DNA of 64,000 nucleotides from Polytrichum commune. Its lineage: Eukaryota; Streptophyta; Polytrichopsida; Polytrichales; Polytrichaceae. Positions 45,697 through 57,369 of this stretch are shown here, piece by piece. Position numbers and translations under genes: made by a program. Below the pieces are notes generated by a model, which saw nothing but the letters and a program-made list of their open reading frames with translations, ran no database searches and had not been told where the DNA came from. The stretch covers positions 65,799,554 through 65,863,553 of the forward strand of contig OX485803.1 in assembly GCA_950295325.1 (NCBI GenBank), in the 5' to 3' direction. Position 1 is the first letter of the stretch. Every line of letters begins with the position of its first letter.

Positions 45697-46142
45697 ATGG
45701 ACGATGGAGTTGGGCCAGTAATATACTCTAAACTCCATAATTTCAAATATGTCTACATTCTTTATTTCTTAGCTGATATTTTGCATGTCTTGTCAATGCT
45801 ATCTTGTATATTCCAACATAAGTTTGTAGATGTGACAATAATAGGTTCACTTGTAAAGACAGACTTTATTCAAATCCATATGTTTCTTTATTGAAGAGAC
45901 CACGGATTTTGAATGTTGACACATTTAATAAAGAAATTGGATATCATGTACTCCCTCAATTTGGTCCAGAAGGTGAATACCGAAGGAGATTGTCTATTGA
46001 GATTAGGGGTGCCAAACACCATGATGTGCAAATGATTCGAGATATAATTGGGCAAGGTTTAATGGATGCTTCGACATTCCAAAAACAATTTACTTTTGAT
46101 AATGATATTATGACTACTTTTTTGTTGGATCTAATGAACATG
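45697..46142 (+). pseudogene. hAT-transposase / ZNF862-like fragment
   Basis: The first frame (45697-45894) reads [20 protein letters not shown] then [18 protein letters not shown] second frame (from 45891) gives [20 protein letters not shown] then [11 protein letters not shown]. Both segments, in this order, resemble the middle of hAT-derived ZNF862-like proteins. A frame change at ~45890 and the switch to cox1 at 46146 show it is broken. Confidence 0.5.
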
Positions 46143-46145
46143 CCG

Positions 46146-46262
46146 GTTTATCCGCCTTTAAGTGGTATAACCAATCATTTTGGAGGGTTTGTTGATTTAG
46201 CCATTTTCAGTCTTCATTTATCGGGTGTTTCCTCTATTTTAGGTTCTATCAATTTTATCACT
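46146..46262 (+). pseudogene. cox1: nuclear insertion of mitochondrial cox1 fragment
   Basis: 39 codons reading VYPPLSG...[19 protein letters not shown]...NFIT, the cytochrome c oxidase subunit 1 segment around residues ~130-170. It is in frame with the preceding hAT-like stretch. After NFIT the text changes to GTACGCCGTGTGCGAGGC, not cox1 exon; land-plant cox1 genes are known to have group II introns in this part of the gene, so the break may be an exon-intron edge. Far too short to function. Confidence 0.8.
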
Positions 46263-46365
46263 AGTACGCCGTGTGCGAGGCTCGCTTTCAATTAGGAATA
46301 ATATCTAATTGGGGTGGGACTGCCTTGAAATTGTTATGTGGTGAGTGTAGAAGGTAGAGCATTAG

Positions 46366-46900
46366 TGTGAGCCCAAAATGGTGCCCACATGTGGTGATTA
46401 ACTCTTCGAAACCAATTTTAGTTGACTTTGATGTGTTATGATTATTCACAAAACATAAAAAGAGTGATTTAGAAGTGTGGTGTGGATTTAAGTTTAGGCT
46501 TTAGAATGTGTTGTGTGATTATTTCAAGGATGAATTCAATAAGAGTATGCCTTGATAATGTGAGTAGGGGGTAAGGTGAAGCAAGGTGAGCTCCGCGGGT
46601 TAAATGCCCACTTTTGGATCCACCTTGGTAGTTTAGGAAGAAGAAAGCTTGGTGGAAGGGGATTAGTCCCTACTTTGAAGGTGAAGGTTAAGGGATTGTG
46701 ATTGGAGGTGCTAATCTTCTCATCCTATCCTCACCTCTCTCTCCCTCTTTGCTACTTAAGGTGTTTTCTCTCTCATTTTCCTCTCTCTCCATCAAGCGCT
46801 CTCAAGGGAGCAAGCTCTTAAGAGCTTGAGCCACGTGTGTAGGTTATTAGTTTTAGTGGAGTTAATTAGTTAAGCTCTCCCTCTTAAGTCCTCTCAAGAG
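46366..46900 (+). repeat. direct repeat copy 2 (~540 bp)
   Basis: Second copy of 41284-41830, same orientation. A GCCACGTGTGT word is duplicated just downstream (46923). Like copy 1 it is followed within ~250 bp by a minisatellite. Confidence 0.75.
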
Positions 46901-47104
46901 AGGTGAGCTCTTAGAGCTTTGGGCCACGTGTGTGGATTAGTTGATGATGTTAGGTAATTAGTTAGCCTATTAGCCGAAGAATAAAAGAATTAGCAATTGT
47001 CCGATTAAGCATCTTGAGGGGATTACATTTAAGTGTGTAGCTAAAAGGCTCGCATGTGGGCCTTTGAGCAATTAGGTGATTATGGTGAATTTAGTTCGGC
47101 TTGA

Positions 47105-47240
47105 TTGAGTCTGGGTAAGGCTAAGCCTTGGCTGTTGGACTGTGGAGTTCGGGTAAGGCTAAGCCCTGGCTGCTGGACTGTGGATTTCGGTAAGGCTAAG
47201 CCCTGGCTGCTGGACTGTGGAGTTCGGGTAAGGGAAACTC
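47105..47240 (+). repeat. short tandem repeat, ~3 units
   Basis: GGTAAGGCTAAGCCCTGGCT then GCTGGACTGTGGAGTTCG, unit roughly 57 bp, three imperfect copies directly before the unit B left terminus. Confidence 0.8.
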
Positions 47241-47252
47241 AAGTATGTGAGC

Positions 47253-47430
47253 GTAGAGCGGAGAGCGGAGAGCGGAAAATTTAGATTTTGTTGGGTAATT
47301 TTAGGAGAAGCAGTGCCTATTTCCGTGGAATTAGAGATAGTTTGAATTCTATATTTGGAAAGGTACCCCCATTCCCGTGGACATAATAACCCAGAATTGT
47401 TTGAGAAACCAACGGATCCTATAGGCGTGG
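47253..47430 (+). repeat. unit B left terminus and subterminal motifs
   Basis: GTGAGCGTAGAGCGGAGAGC continuing with another GAGCGG, followed by motifs GCCTATTTCCGTGGA (47313), CCCCATTCCCGTGGA (47367) and TCCTATAGGCGTGGA (47414), spaced ~50 bp. Confidence 0.5.
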
Positions 47431-48219
47431 AAGATTGCATTTATTATCAAACATCTTATAGTATATGTTTTCAAATGTATCATATTAAATTAAGGCTGAC
47501 GTCACCAAATTGAAATCAAAATACCATACACAAAATATTTTATTGGTTAACAAAATGTAGCCAACCTCAAGACTTACAAAAATGGGTAGTTAGTTAAAAT
47601 AGCTATATACTCTAGTTTAGGGCCATCTACACCCTATCTGCCGGGCATGTCCAATATGGGTAAAATGATCCAAAGAACATGCCACAAAACTCCGTCGCAC
47701 CATAACAGCCTTCCAATTCAGTCCTTAGCTTAGCCAAAGACCTCAAAGACAAATCCCCCAAGTCCAACCTTAGAATCCTCTTGGAAATTTTTGAGGTGAC
47801 GTGCCGACTCTTTGAGAACAACATGAAGTTCAATTTAAAAAGTTTGACGAGGTTATGTTCGCGTGCCAAACAAAACTTCCAATTGCTATATAGCAATTGG
47901 GATTGGAAGACGGCCAATGTGATTAGTGTGCACAACCATAAAATAAACCATCCACACTAATAGAAAGTATGGTCCCCCTATAACAAAGATCTCACACTAA
48001 GAGCCGAGAGCTAGATTGTTTTGTGACTAGAAGTTAAGAGATCCGAATGATGAAGAAAAAATAAAGAATGCACTGCGGATTGACATTATGAATATGAAAT
48101 AATGGAGAGAAAGAATGAAACTTGCGCCGGATATCAAAAATAAAACCAACACACAACTTTTATTAAAGCCGGATAACAACAACAAACGGAGTTATAATCT
48201 CCAAAACCAAAATGATAAA
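47431..48219. other. 3' flank of the unit B methyltransferase-like gene
   Basis: AT-rich. One 102-codon minus frame (47627-47935) shows no recognised domain. Otherwise nothing seen. Confidence 0.35.
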
Positions 48220-51200
48220 CTAAGGGCTTGGAGAACATTCCCTATCACTCTCCTCACCCTCATTTGCTTCTAACAAGAAAAGATTTCGTGTCCCACGCGA
48301 GAAATGACGAACGCGAGGAGGAGATGGGGACTCCGCCTTCGCAAAACAATCCGCCATTGCACTAGCATACGGGGGAAGCTCAAACGGCTTCAGAGGACTT
48401 GAAAACATGTCTCGACGAATGACTGCGACCTCCGCTGGCTCTCTAAACACCCAAGCAAAATGATTAGAAACATGATGACACTAGAAAATGAGAATTTGAA
48501 ATCAAGGCAAACATGGCAAAATATAAAAAGCAAACTTACGCACAAAGGAATCCGAATGCCTTCTTGGTCATCTTTTGAGGAGGATCAAAGATAGATGTAG
48601 ACGGTGCGGTAACTGAGCGAGATATACGCGCAGGCTGGGGATCGCGCATGGGGAGTAGGAGTGAATTGAAAATAACGGGGTCACTCTCAAGGGCCACAAT
48701 ATGCCGCTCAAGGGAGCGACATGCTGTAATCGAACCACCTAAAGCAACGAGAGGTAAAAAGTTAGTATGGAAACTAGTCAAGGAAAAATAATAGAAAATT
48801 CAAAGTAAGGATGAAGTTGAAAAACAAGGCGTACCTACACCACACTGCCAGTCCATAATAACATCATTCTTGTCGGTGAGAGTAGCGAGAAGGATGGAAA
48901 AAAAAATAGGATGCTTCTCATGGGCACCTCGCCAAGGTACCCCATCACTGCGCATCGTCTGGCTCTTCTCATCGGTGAAGGTATTCAACCATCCATCTCG
49001 TTGGAGGTTGTAACCATACTCTTGTATGGCCTCCTCCCGCACTCTAAGAACGGAGTTAACACGAACAAGAACTTTGATGCTAAACTTCCGAGTCTGCAAC
49101 AATGAAAATGAAATTGAATTGAAATGAAATGGAATTGAAATTGAAATGATAAGCAATACGGAAGGGGAAGAGAGGGAGACTTGCTTACCACTCCAGAGGG
49201 AACAACGGGAGATTGGAGGTCCAAATCATTCATTCCAAACCAATCTTCTGCGACGTAGAAGTCATAAGTGTGTGCCCAATCGAAAATACTCCTAGAAACA
49301 CTGGCACTCGCACAATAGGCAAGAACAAGGACACCATGATCATAGAGGTTAGATTTCGCAAATGCAAAAATACACTCATAGTATGATTCATGGAGCTTGT
49401 TCCAAGCAGGAACATCGGTGGAGATGTTCGGCACCGGCAAATTCTCGGGAATGTCGGCGAAGAACAAATCGAGGCCCTTGTGAGTTGTAGTCGAGGTGTT
49501 CACACGGGAACGACCTGCCCCAACCTGCAATTGAAACTTCATGAGAAAATAAGAAGGAAAGAAATAAGCAAAGCAAAGGAAAAAAATTTGAGAATTGACG
49601 AAGGCAAGTATACAAACCTTGGCAATGAACTCTTGGATGCGGGTATATGCGGGGAGGGGACCTCCGGCAACCTCGGAATCCAGCATTAGTTGAACCATGT
49701 CCACATTTTCGATGAGGGAAAGCGTGTTAGGGGCATCCGAAGAGGTGGCACTGGTATCCAAGAGAGCGGCCTTCCTCTTGCGAGGCAAAGAGAGGAGAGA
49801 AGTGCCACTATGAGATGGAGTGGCAAGAGATTGTGGATGAAATGCAGATGGAGTAACAGAGGGGGCAAGAGAGGGAGCAACGGAGGGAATGATAGATGGA
49901 CTGTGTGGGAGGGTGGGTGGCTCAACTGGGGTCTTAGAAGCAGACCGAGTGAGAACTTGGGAAGATGCTTAAGTGGCGGTCTTCTTTGCTCTGCCTTTTC
50001 TCCTTGGTGCCTTAGAAGGAGGAGGGGGAAGCTCAACGATGTTAGGCTCCTCCAAGGTAACAATGTTATCATCCGGAGCACTACCCACAAGGCTAGCAAA
50101 CAAAGCCTTCTCTTCCCCGGGGACAAATCTTGCAGCACAATCCAAGTACCATCCACCACCTTGCAAGTGCAATTCGGAGAACTTGTTTGTTTGCGCGGTC
50201 GTGTACACGCAGAGGCTAGAAAAAATATTCACCCAGTCCGAGAGGTAGTCCGGCAAGGAAGATGAGGCCAATGCATTCTTCACAACCAATTCTCTCATGA
50301 TATACCTACATGACAAAACAAGAATGTAAGAAAACCAAGAAAACGAGCAAGAAATGAAATTAAGGAGAGGTGCAAAGTGGAGGATAGATGTATTACCGAT
50401 AGGCCACACGCTTGATAGCGAGAGCCCCCTCCTCGAACTCCAAGAGATTATCACCTTTGGCAAAGGCGATGTCAGGCTTATCGCTGAGGTAAGGCTTGAA
50501 GGCCTTGTCCCAAAGGACAATCCGCCAATGATCAACGTACTCACGAGGGCGTAAGATGGTTTCTGATGCGTCCCAATCAATGTCGACGGAGAGGCTCTCC
50601 TTTAAGGTCTCAATTTCAACCGCGACTTCCTTCTCCAACTGCAGAAGGGAGATGATTAGATATGAGATAAATGGAATAGAGGAAAATGAAAATGAAGAAG
50701 GCCGAGGAATGGATTTACCTGAGTCCAGAAGGACGCCTTGTGTAGCCAGTCGTCCAAAGCCCTCTCCCTCATAGGCTTGTCGACGGGAAACTTGTTATCT
50801 AACATTTCACGAAGGGGGGCGTTCCACCAGTAAAGCCACTTAGCTTTGAACGAAGGTTCGACCGGGCATGTGACAATTTTTTGCAATTTTTCAATTGTCA
50901 TGTCCGTCGAAGAGAACTCATTAAAATGGCGGTCAATCTGTGCACAAAATAAAAATGATTTGAGTTCAAAAGAGTAATAGAGTTGAAGAGTGATTTGGAT
51001 GAATTGCGTTTAAGAGTGATTTGAGTTCAAAAGAGTACCTCATGAAAGAAATCCTCTCCATTGTCAGGGTGTGCAACGGATATGTACTTCTCAAAAGAAC
51101 GGGCCCGAATACTTTTGATTGTCCTCTCCTAGGCCTTGGTCATAACATTCCAAATTTCAGTGGCCGACCTCTCCGCAACGGGTGTGGTCTTACGGTAATG

Positions 51201-52407
51201 CCTCACTGCAAGGTCTGCTTGAGCCGAAATGTCTCTCTGCAAGAAATGATCTTGTGAGTTCATATAATCGGCATAGAAATTGTCTATGTTGGAAGTTCTA
51301 AATGATTGAATGCACAAACCATACCTTGTAAAGAAACTTAACGAACACATCCGCGGTCAAGGTGTACCAAGTTGGACGACTCTCCTTTATCTTCTCGCAT
51401 GCTTTGTAGTCAGATGGCGATATGAGATCCTTGAAGGTGGACAACTCTAACCTTCTAAAAGTGCGGATTCGAAGGAGCTTGGCCGGAATGTTTGCCTTGA
51501 CATAATCATGCTCGGTTGACCTGAGAGAAAATATGTGAGGAACGTGAGGTGAAAAGAATGGAAAAGAATTGAAACAAAAATGAAAAATGAATGAAAAAAA
51601 TGAGTGAGCTTACCAATTAATGTCACTCATGGCATTGAGAAATACACCGGTGTATCCTCTAGGGTCAACAACAATGCAATCCACCAAGATATGCCAACTC
51701 TTGTCATCGGCATGGTGGTTATTGATGTGTCTCCACCAAGCGGTGAGATGATGATTGCCTTCCCAGACGAAGAACATCTTCCCGGCGAAATGTGCAAGAT
51801 CCGGATCCTCCTTGAGTTTGGCGTCAAATTTTGCGGAGGCCTCTTGCCAGAGAGGGCTCCAAAAGGCCATAATGCCAAGGGGAATGGGGAGGTCCACGGG
51901 AACGTCGTTGAAAGCAGACACGTAAAGAACCCGATCACCCTCTCGGTATCCCATTACAAATTCACATTCCAAGCGCTGCACCTCAACCTCACTTATAGGA
52001 CGGACGAGAGGGAGGGCTCTTAAGCGGCACAAAGGAATGGATAAGCGGGACTTACATGTTGGCTTAATCCGGAGGCGTTGGATAACACCAATGGAGTCCT
52101 CATTTTGTGATTTCCGAAGCTCAAGCTCACACACCACGGGATCCGTGTCGGCAACTGCTTGAACGGCATCTTCGCTCATTGCGAGAGCCTAACAAAAACA
52201 CAAATAGTAAAACCATGCTTAGAAAGCTAGAACTCAAAAAACTTGCTCAACAAATTACTCAACAACTATCCAACTCACCTCTACTTGTAATGGGCCCTGC
52301 GAATTTAGACTCTCAACCTGCACAGCTTCAACTTCAACCGCGGGGGCCGCAAGAACAACATCCTCTCCAGATTGGGGTTGCGATTGCGCAACCTGTGAAG
52401 AGTCCAT
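48220..52407 (-). pseudogene. ParB/sulfiredoxin-like + DNA methyltransferase-like gene (unit B), two nonsense codons
   Basis: Eleven exons join in phase: 52279-52407, 51614-52188, 51325-51520, 51039-51236, 50719-50937, 50397-50638, 49618-50305, 49189-49524, 48835-49093, 48540-48738, 48220-48442, giving 1087 codons from an ATG at 52407. In-frame TAG at 51131-51129 (codon 336) and TAA at 49971-49969 (codon 632) interrupt it. It aligns with the unit A gene along its length with the same intron phases. GNHHLTAW replaces GNHRRQAW in the ParB-like part. FFADIPENLPVP, VPWRGAHEKHP, DWQCGVGGSITAC and HIVALESD follow in beta-class methyltransferase order. Splice sites remain good at nearly every junction, so decay is recent. 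Readthrough or sequencing error is not excluded. Confidence 0.75.
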
Positions 52408-52580
52408 ATCCTAAGAACATGGAGAAAATGAGAATTTCACAAAGAAAAGTCAATAACTTCGTAACTATAAAGAAACAAATCCTCACAAAAACAATACAAG
52501 GCCGAGAACAAACTACAAATGGTAATGGCCGAATTCTAAGTCAAGTGGTAAATTCTAGCACTAACCTACCTACGAATGAG
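52408..52580 (-). promoter_or_regulatory. presumed promoter of the unit B methyltransferase-like gene
   Basis: 173 bp between the ATG and the first palindrome of the array. The array therefore lies in the promoter-proximal zone. No TATA box was pinned down. Confidence 0.3.
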
Positions 52581-53042
52581 AGGCCTCGGATCCGAGGCCT
52601 CTTTTCCTACCTCCTCCTCATGCACTACCCAAAAGAAAAAGGCCGAGAGAAATGTTATGTGAACATAGCAGTTTGACTTTTAAAGCCAATACATTGTCTC
52701 CAAAATGAGGCCTCGGATCCGAGGCCTCTTCACAAACCTCTTACTCATGTAGTACCCAAAACAAGAAGGCCAAGAGCAATCTTACACGAACATAACATTT
52801 TAATTTTTCTAGCATAAAATTCACACAAACATGAGGCCTCGGATCCGAGGCCTCTTCCCAAAACACATACTTATTCACTACCCAAAACAAGAAGGCCGAG
52901 AGCATTCGAAAATGAACATAAGATTTTCATTTTTCAAGCACATACCTTGACACAAAAATGAGGCCTCTTCACAAAATACCTACTTATGCACTACCCAAAA
53001 CAATAGGGCCAAGCGCATTTAAAAATGAGCATAACATTTTAA

Positions 53043-54436
53043 ATTTTCATGCACATACCTTGACACAAAAATGAGGCCTCGGATCCGAGGCCTCTTCCGA
53101 ATGCCCCTCCTTTTGAAATACATACTACAGAAAATGGCCGAGAGAATTCAAAAATGAACCTAACATTTTCATTTTTCAAGCACACAACCTGACTCAAAAA
53201 TGAGGCCTCGGATCCGAGGCCTCTTCCAAATGCCCCTCCTTGATGATTTTAAAACCTAACCAATTTACTTGTTACATGGCTCACGGGTGTTCACCCGTGA
53301 GGTTCACATTTGATGATATTCCAGGGGAGGTCACTCCATTGCCAAGTTGCATCACCAAAATGGGTCAAAATTTTCTCAATTTTTTTTGAAAGGTAGATAT
53401 ACATGATATCTATTACGGGGTAAAATATCATGACCAAATTTGATGATCATATTTTTCTAGAAAACATACCATTTCTACCTAGAATGACGCAGAATTCAAC
53501 TAAAACAATTACTAGGAAAAATGAAGATGACAAAAAATTTCAAAAAAATAACCAAAAGGTATAATCAATGGTTATGAATATAGAGAAAAAAAACTCATAA
53601 TTTTTAAAAATATTTGACATGGAGACATCTCCCCGTGATGATGCTAAATCCTACCCAAGTTACCTGTTACATGGCCCACGGGTGTTCACCCGTGGGGCAC
53701 ACATTTGATCTTGTTAAAACCTAACTTTTCATGCACATACCTTGACACAAAAATGAGGTCTCGGATCCGAGGCCTCTTCCGAATGCCCCTCCTTATGAAA
53801 TACATACTACAGAAAATGGCCGAGAGAATTCAAAAATGAACCTAACATTTTCATTTTTCAAGCACACAACCTGACTCAAAAATGAGGCCTCGGATCCGAG
53901 GCCTCTTCCAAATGCCCCTCCTTGATGATTTTAAAACCTAACCAATTTACTTGTTACATGGCTCACGGGTGTTTACCCGTGAGGTTCACATTTGATGATG
54001 TTCCAGGGGAGGTCACTCCATTGCCAAGTTGCATCCACCAAATGGGTCAAAATTTTCTCAAATTTTTTTGGAAGGTAGATATACATGATATCTACTACGA
54101 AGTAAAATATCATGACCAAATTTGATGATCATATTTTTCTAGAAAACATACCATTTCTACCTAGAATGACGCAGAATTCAACTAAAACAATTACTAGGAA
54201 AAATGAAGATGACAAAAAATTTCAAAAAAATAACCAAAAGGTATAATCAATGGTTATGAATATAGAGAAAAAAAACTCGTAATTTAAAAAAATATTTGAC
54301 ATGGAGACATCTCCCCGTGATGATGCTAAATCCTACCCAAGTTACCTGTTACATGGCCCACGGGTGTTCACCCGTGGGGCACACATTTGATCATGTTAAA
54401 ACCTAACTTTTCATGCACATACCTTGACACAAAAAT
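53043..54436 (+). repeat. ~683-bp segmental duplication within the array
   Basis: 53043-53724 and 53725-54406 are near-identical, each with two B-type palindromes and two CACGGGTG dyads. Palindromes at 53072, 53755 and 54437 mark the 682-683-bp period. Confidence 0.9.
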
Positions 54437-57246
54437 GAGGCCTCGGATCCAAGGCCTCTTCCGAATGCCCCTCCTTATGAAATACATACTACAGAAAATG
54501 GCCGAGAGAATTCAAAAATGAACCTAACATTTTGATTTTTCAAGCACAAACCTTGACACAAAAAAAAGGCCTCGGATCCGAGGCCTCTTCCCAAAGCTCC
54601 TACTTATGCACTTAACAAAATACAATCCCCCCCCCCCCCCGCAGCTTCAGACCTCCATATCTTCCACGTGTGGTCTCCGAATCTAACAATCAACCACTCC
54701 ATCGTCGTCTACGTGAAATGTAGATGCCGATGGACACCTCACTTGCCCCATTTGGGCAACAATCAAGGAAGTTATGCCTGTTTAAACATTCGCAGTCCCG
54801 GGAGCCACTCCCAGGGGACTGCTGATCGAGGGCACTAAAGGGAGGCCTCGGATCCGAGGCCTCATTTTGAAACTAGTGTACATACTCAAAAACAAGCAAA
54901 GTGCCTCATTCATACAAGCTATACGTTGAATCAAAAAACCTCAAGTGGCCTCGGCGGAGAGGCCTCGGATCCGAGGCCTCATTTTGAAACTAGTGTACAT
55001 ACTCAAAAACAAGCAAAGTGCCTCATTCATACAAGCTATACGTTGAATCAAAAAACCTCAAGTGGCCTCGGCTGAGAGGCCTCGGATCCGAGGGCTCACA
55101 CACAAAGTAATTTACTTACTCCAAACCAACCATAGTGCCTCATCCGTACACTAGTTTTGGAACACATAAAAGAGGCCTCGGATCCGAGGCCTCTTCTCCT
55201 AGCTCCTACATATGCACTTAACAAAACACATTTCCCCCCCCCGGCAGCTTCAGACCTCCATATCTTCCAGGTGTTGTCTCCGAATCTAACAATCAACCAC
55301 TCTATCCTCATCTACGTGAAATGTAGATGCCGATGGACACCTCACTTGCTCCATTTGGGCAAAATTCAAGGAAGTTATGCCTGTTTAAACATTCGCAGTC
55401 CCGGGAGCCACTCCCTGGGGACTGCTGATCGAGGGCACTAAAAGGAGGCCTCGGATCCGAGGCCTCATTTTGAAACTAGTTTACATACTCAAAAACAAGC
55501 AAAGTGCCTCATTCATACAAGCTATACGTTGAATCAAAAAACATCAAGTGGCCTCGGATCCGAGGCCTTACACACAAACTAGTTTACATACTCAAAACCA
55601 ACCAAGAGCCTCTTCCGTACACTTGTTTTGGAACACATAAAAGAGGCCTCCGATCCGAGGCCTCATTCACAAACTAGTTTACATACTCAAAACAAACCAA
55701 AGTGCCTCATCCGTACACATGTTTTGGAACACATAAAAGAGGCCTCGGATCGGAGGCCTCATTCACAAACTAGTTTACATACTCAAAACAAACCAAAGTG
55801 CCTCATCCGTACACATGTTTTGGAACACATAAAAGAGGCCTCGGATCCGAGGCCTCATTCACAAACTACTTTACATACTCAAAACAAACCAAAGTGCCTC
55901 ATCCGTACACTTGCTTTGGAACACATAAAAGAGGCCTCGGATCCGAGGCCTCATTCACAAACTAGTTTACATACTCAAAACAAACCAAAGTGCCTCTTCC
56001 GTACACTTGTTTTGGAACACATAAAAGGCCTCAGATCCGAGGCCTCATTCATAAACTAGTTTACATACTCAAAACCAAGCAAAGTGCCTCTTCCGTACAC
56101 TTGTTTTGGAACACATAAAAGAGGCCTCGGATCCGAGGCCTCATTCACAAACTAGTTTACATCCTCAAAAACAAGCAAAGTGCCTCATTCATACAAGTTA
56201 TACTTTGAATCACAAAACCTCAAGTGGCCTCAGCCGAGAGGCCTCGGATCCGAGGCCTTACACACAAACTAGTTTACATACTCAAAACCAACCAAAGTGC
56301 CTCTTCCGTACACTTGTTTTGGAACACATAAAAGAGGCCTCGGATCCGAGGCCTCATTTACAAACTAGTTTACATACTCAAAACAAACCAAAGTGCCTCT
56401 TCCGTACACATGTTTTGGAACACATAAAAGAGGCCTCGGATCCGAGGCCTCATTCATAAACTAGTTTACATACTCAAAACAAACCAAAGTGCCTCATCCG
56501 TACACATGTTTTGGAACACATAAAAGAGGCCTTGGATCCGAGGCCTCATTCACAAACTACTTTACATACTCAAAACAAACCAAAGTGCCTCATCCGTACA
56601 CATGTTTTGGAACACATAAAAGAGGCCTCGGATCCGAGGCCTCATTCACAAACTACTTTACATACTCAAAACAAACCAAAGTGCCTCATCCGTACACATG
56701 TTTTGGAACACATAAAAGAGGCCTCGGATCCGAGGCCTCATTCACAAACTACTTTACATACTCAAAACAAACCAAAGTGCCTCATCCGTACACTTGTTTT
56801 GGAACACATAAAAGAGGCCTCGGATCCGAGGCCTCATTCACAAACTAGTTTACATACTCAAAACAAACCAAAGTGCCTCATCCGTACACATGTTTTGGAA
56901 CACATAAAAGAGGCCTCGGATCCGAGGCCTCATTCACAAACTAGTTTACATACTCAAAACAAACCAAAGTGCCTCTTCCGTACACTTGTTTTGGAACACA
57001 TAAAAGAGGCCTCGGATCCGAGGCCTCATTCACAAACTAGTTTACATCCTCAAAAACAAGCAAAGTGCCTCATTCATACAAGTTATACTTTGAATCAAAA
57101 AACCTCAAGTGGCCTCAGCCGAGAGGCCTCGGATCCGAGGCCTCACACACAAACTAGTTTACATACTCAGAACCAACCAAAGTGCCTCATAAAGACATGC
57201 CTAACCAAGTTACTTGTTACATGGCCCACGGGCGTTCACCCGTGGG
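53281..57246. repeat. second palindrome family, CACGGGTGTTCACCCGTG
   Basis: Five copies (near 53284, 53678, 53964, 54360 and 57227; two differ by one base in the centre) of an 18-bp dyad with 8-bp arms and a 2-bp centre. They follow the text TTACATGGC(C/T)CA. Unrelated in sequence to the BamHI-centred palindrome but in the same array. Confidence 0.85.
54626..55445 (+). repeat. duplicated ~210-bp segment with C runs
   Basis: 54630-54840 and 55236-55445 share a C run, GCAGCTTCAGACCTCCATAT, CATTCGCAGTCCCGGGAGCC and a TGATCGAGGGCACTAAA end directly before a palindrome. The C runs differ in length. Confidence 0.9.
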
Positions 57247-57369
57247 GCACAAGGCAGAGAGCAAGGAATCAAAAATGGAAGAAAGTTGACATTCCATTAG
57301 TTTGAGAAATCAAGAACCTCACCTCTCTCAAAACCCTACCTCTCACATACTCAAACTTACACAAATATG

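Noticed and set aside
46146-46262. Functional cox1 gene or mitochondrial contig
   Set aside because: Only 39 codons, flanked by nuclear-type repeats and transposon fragments.
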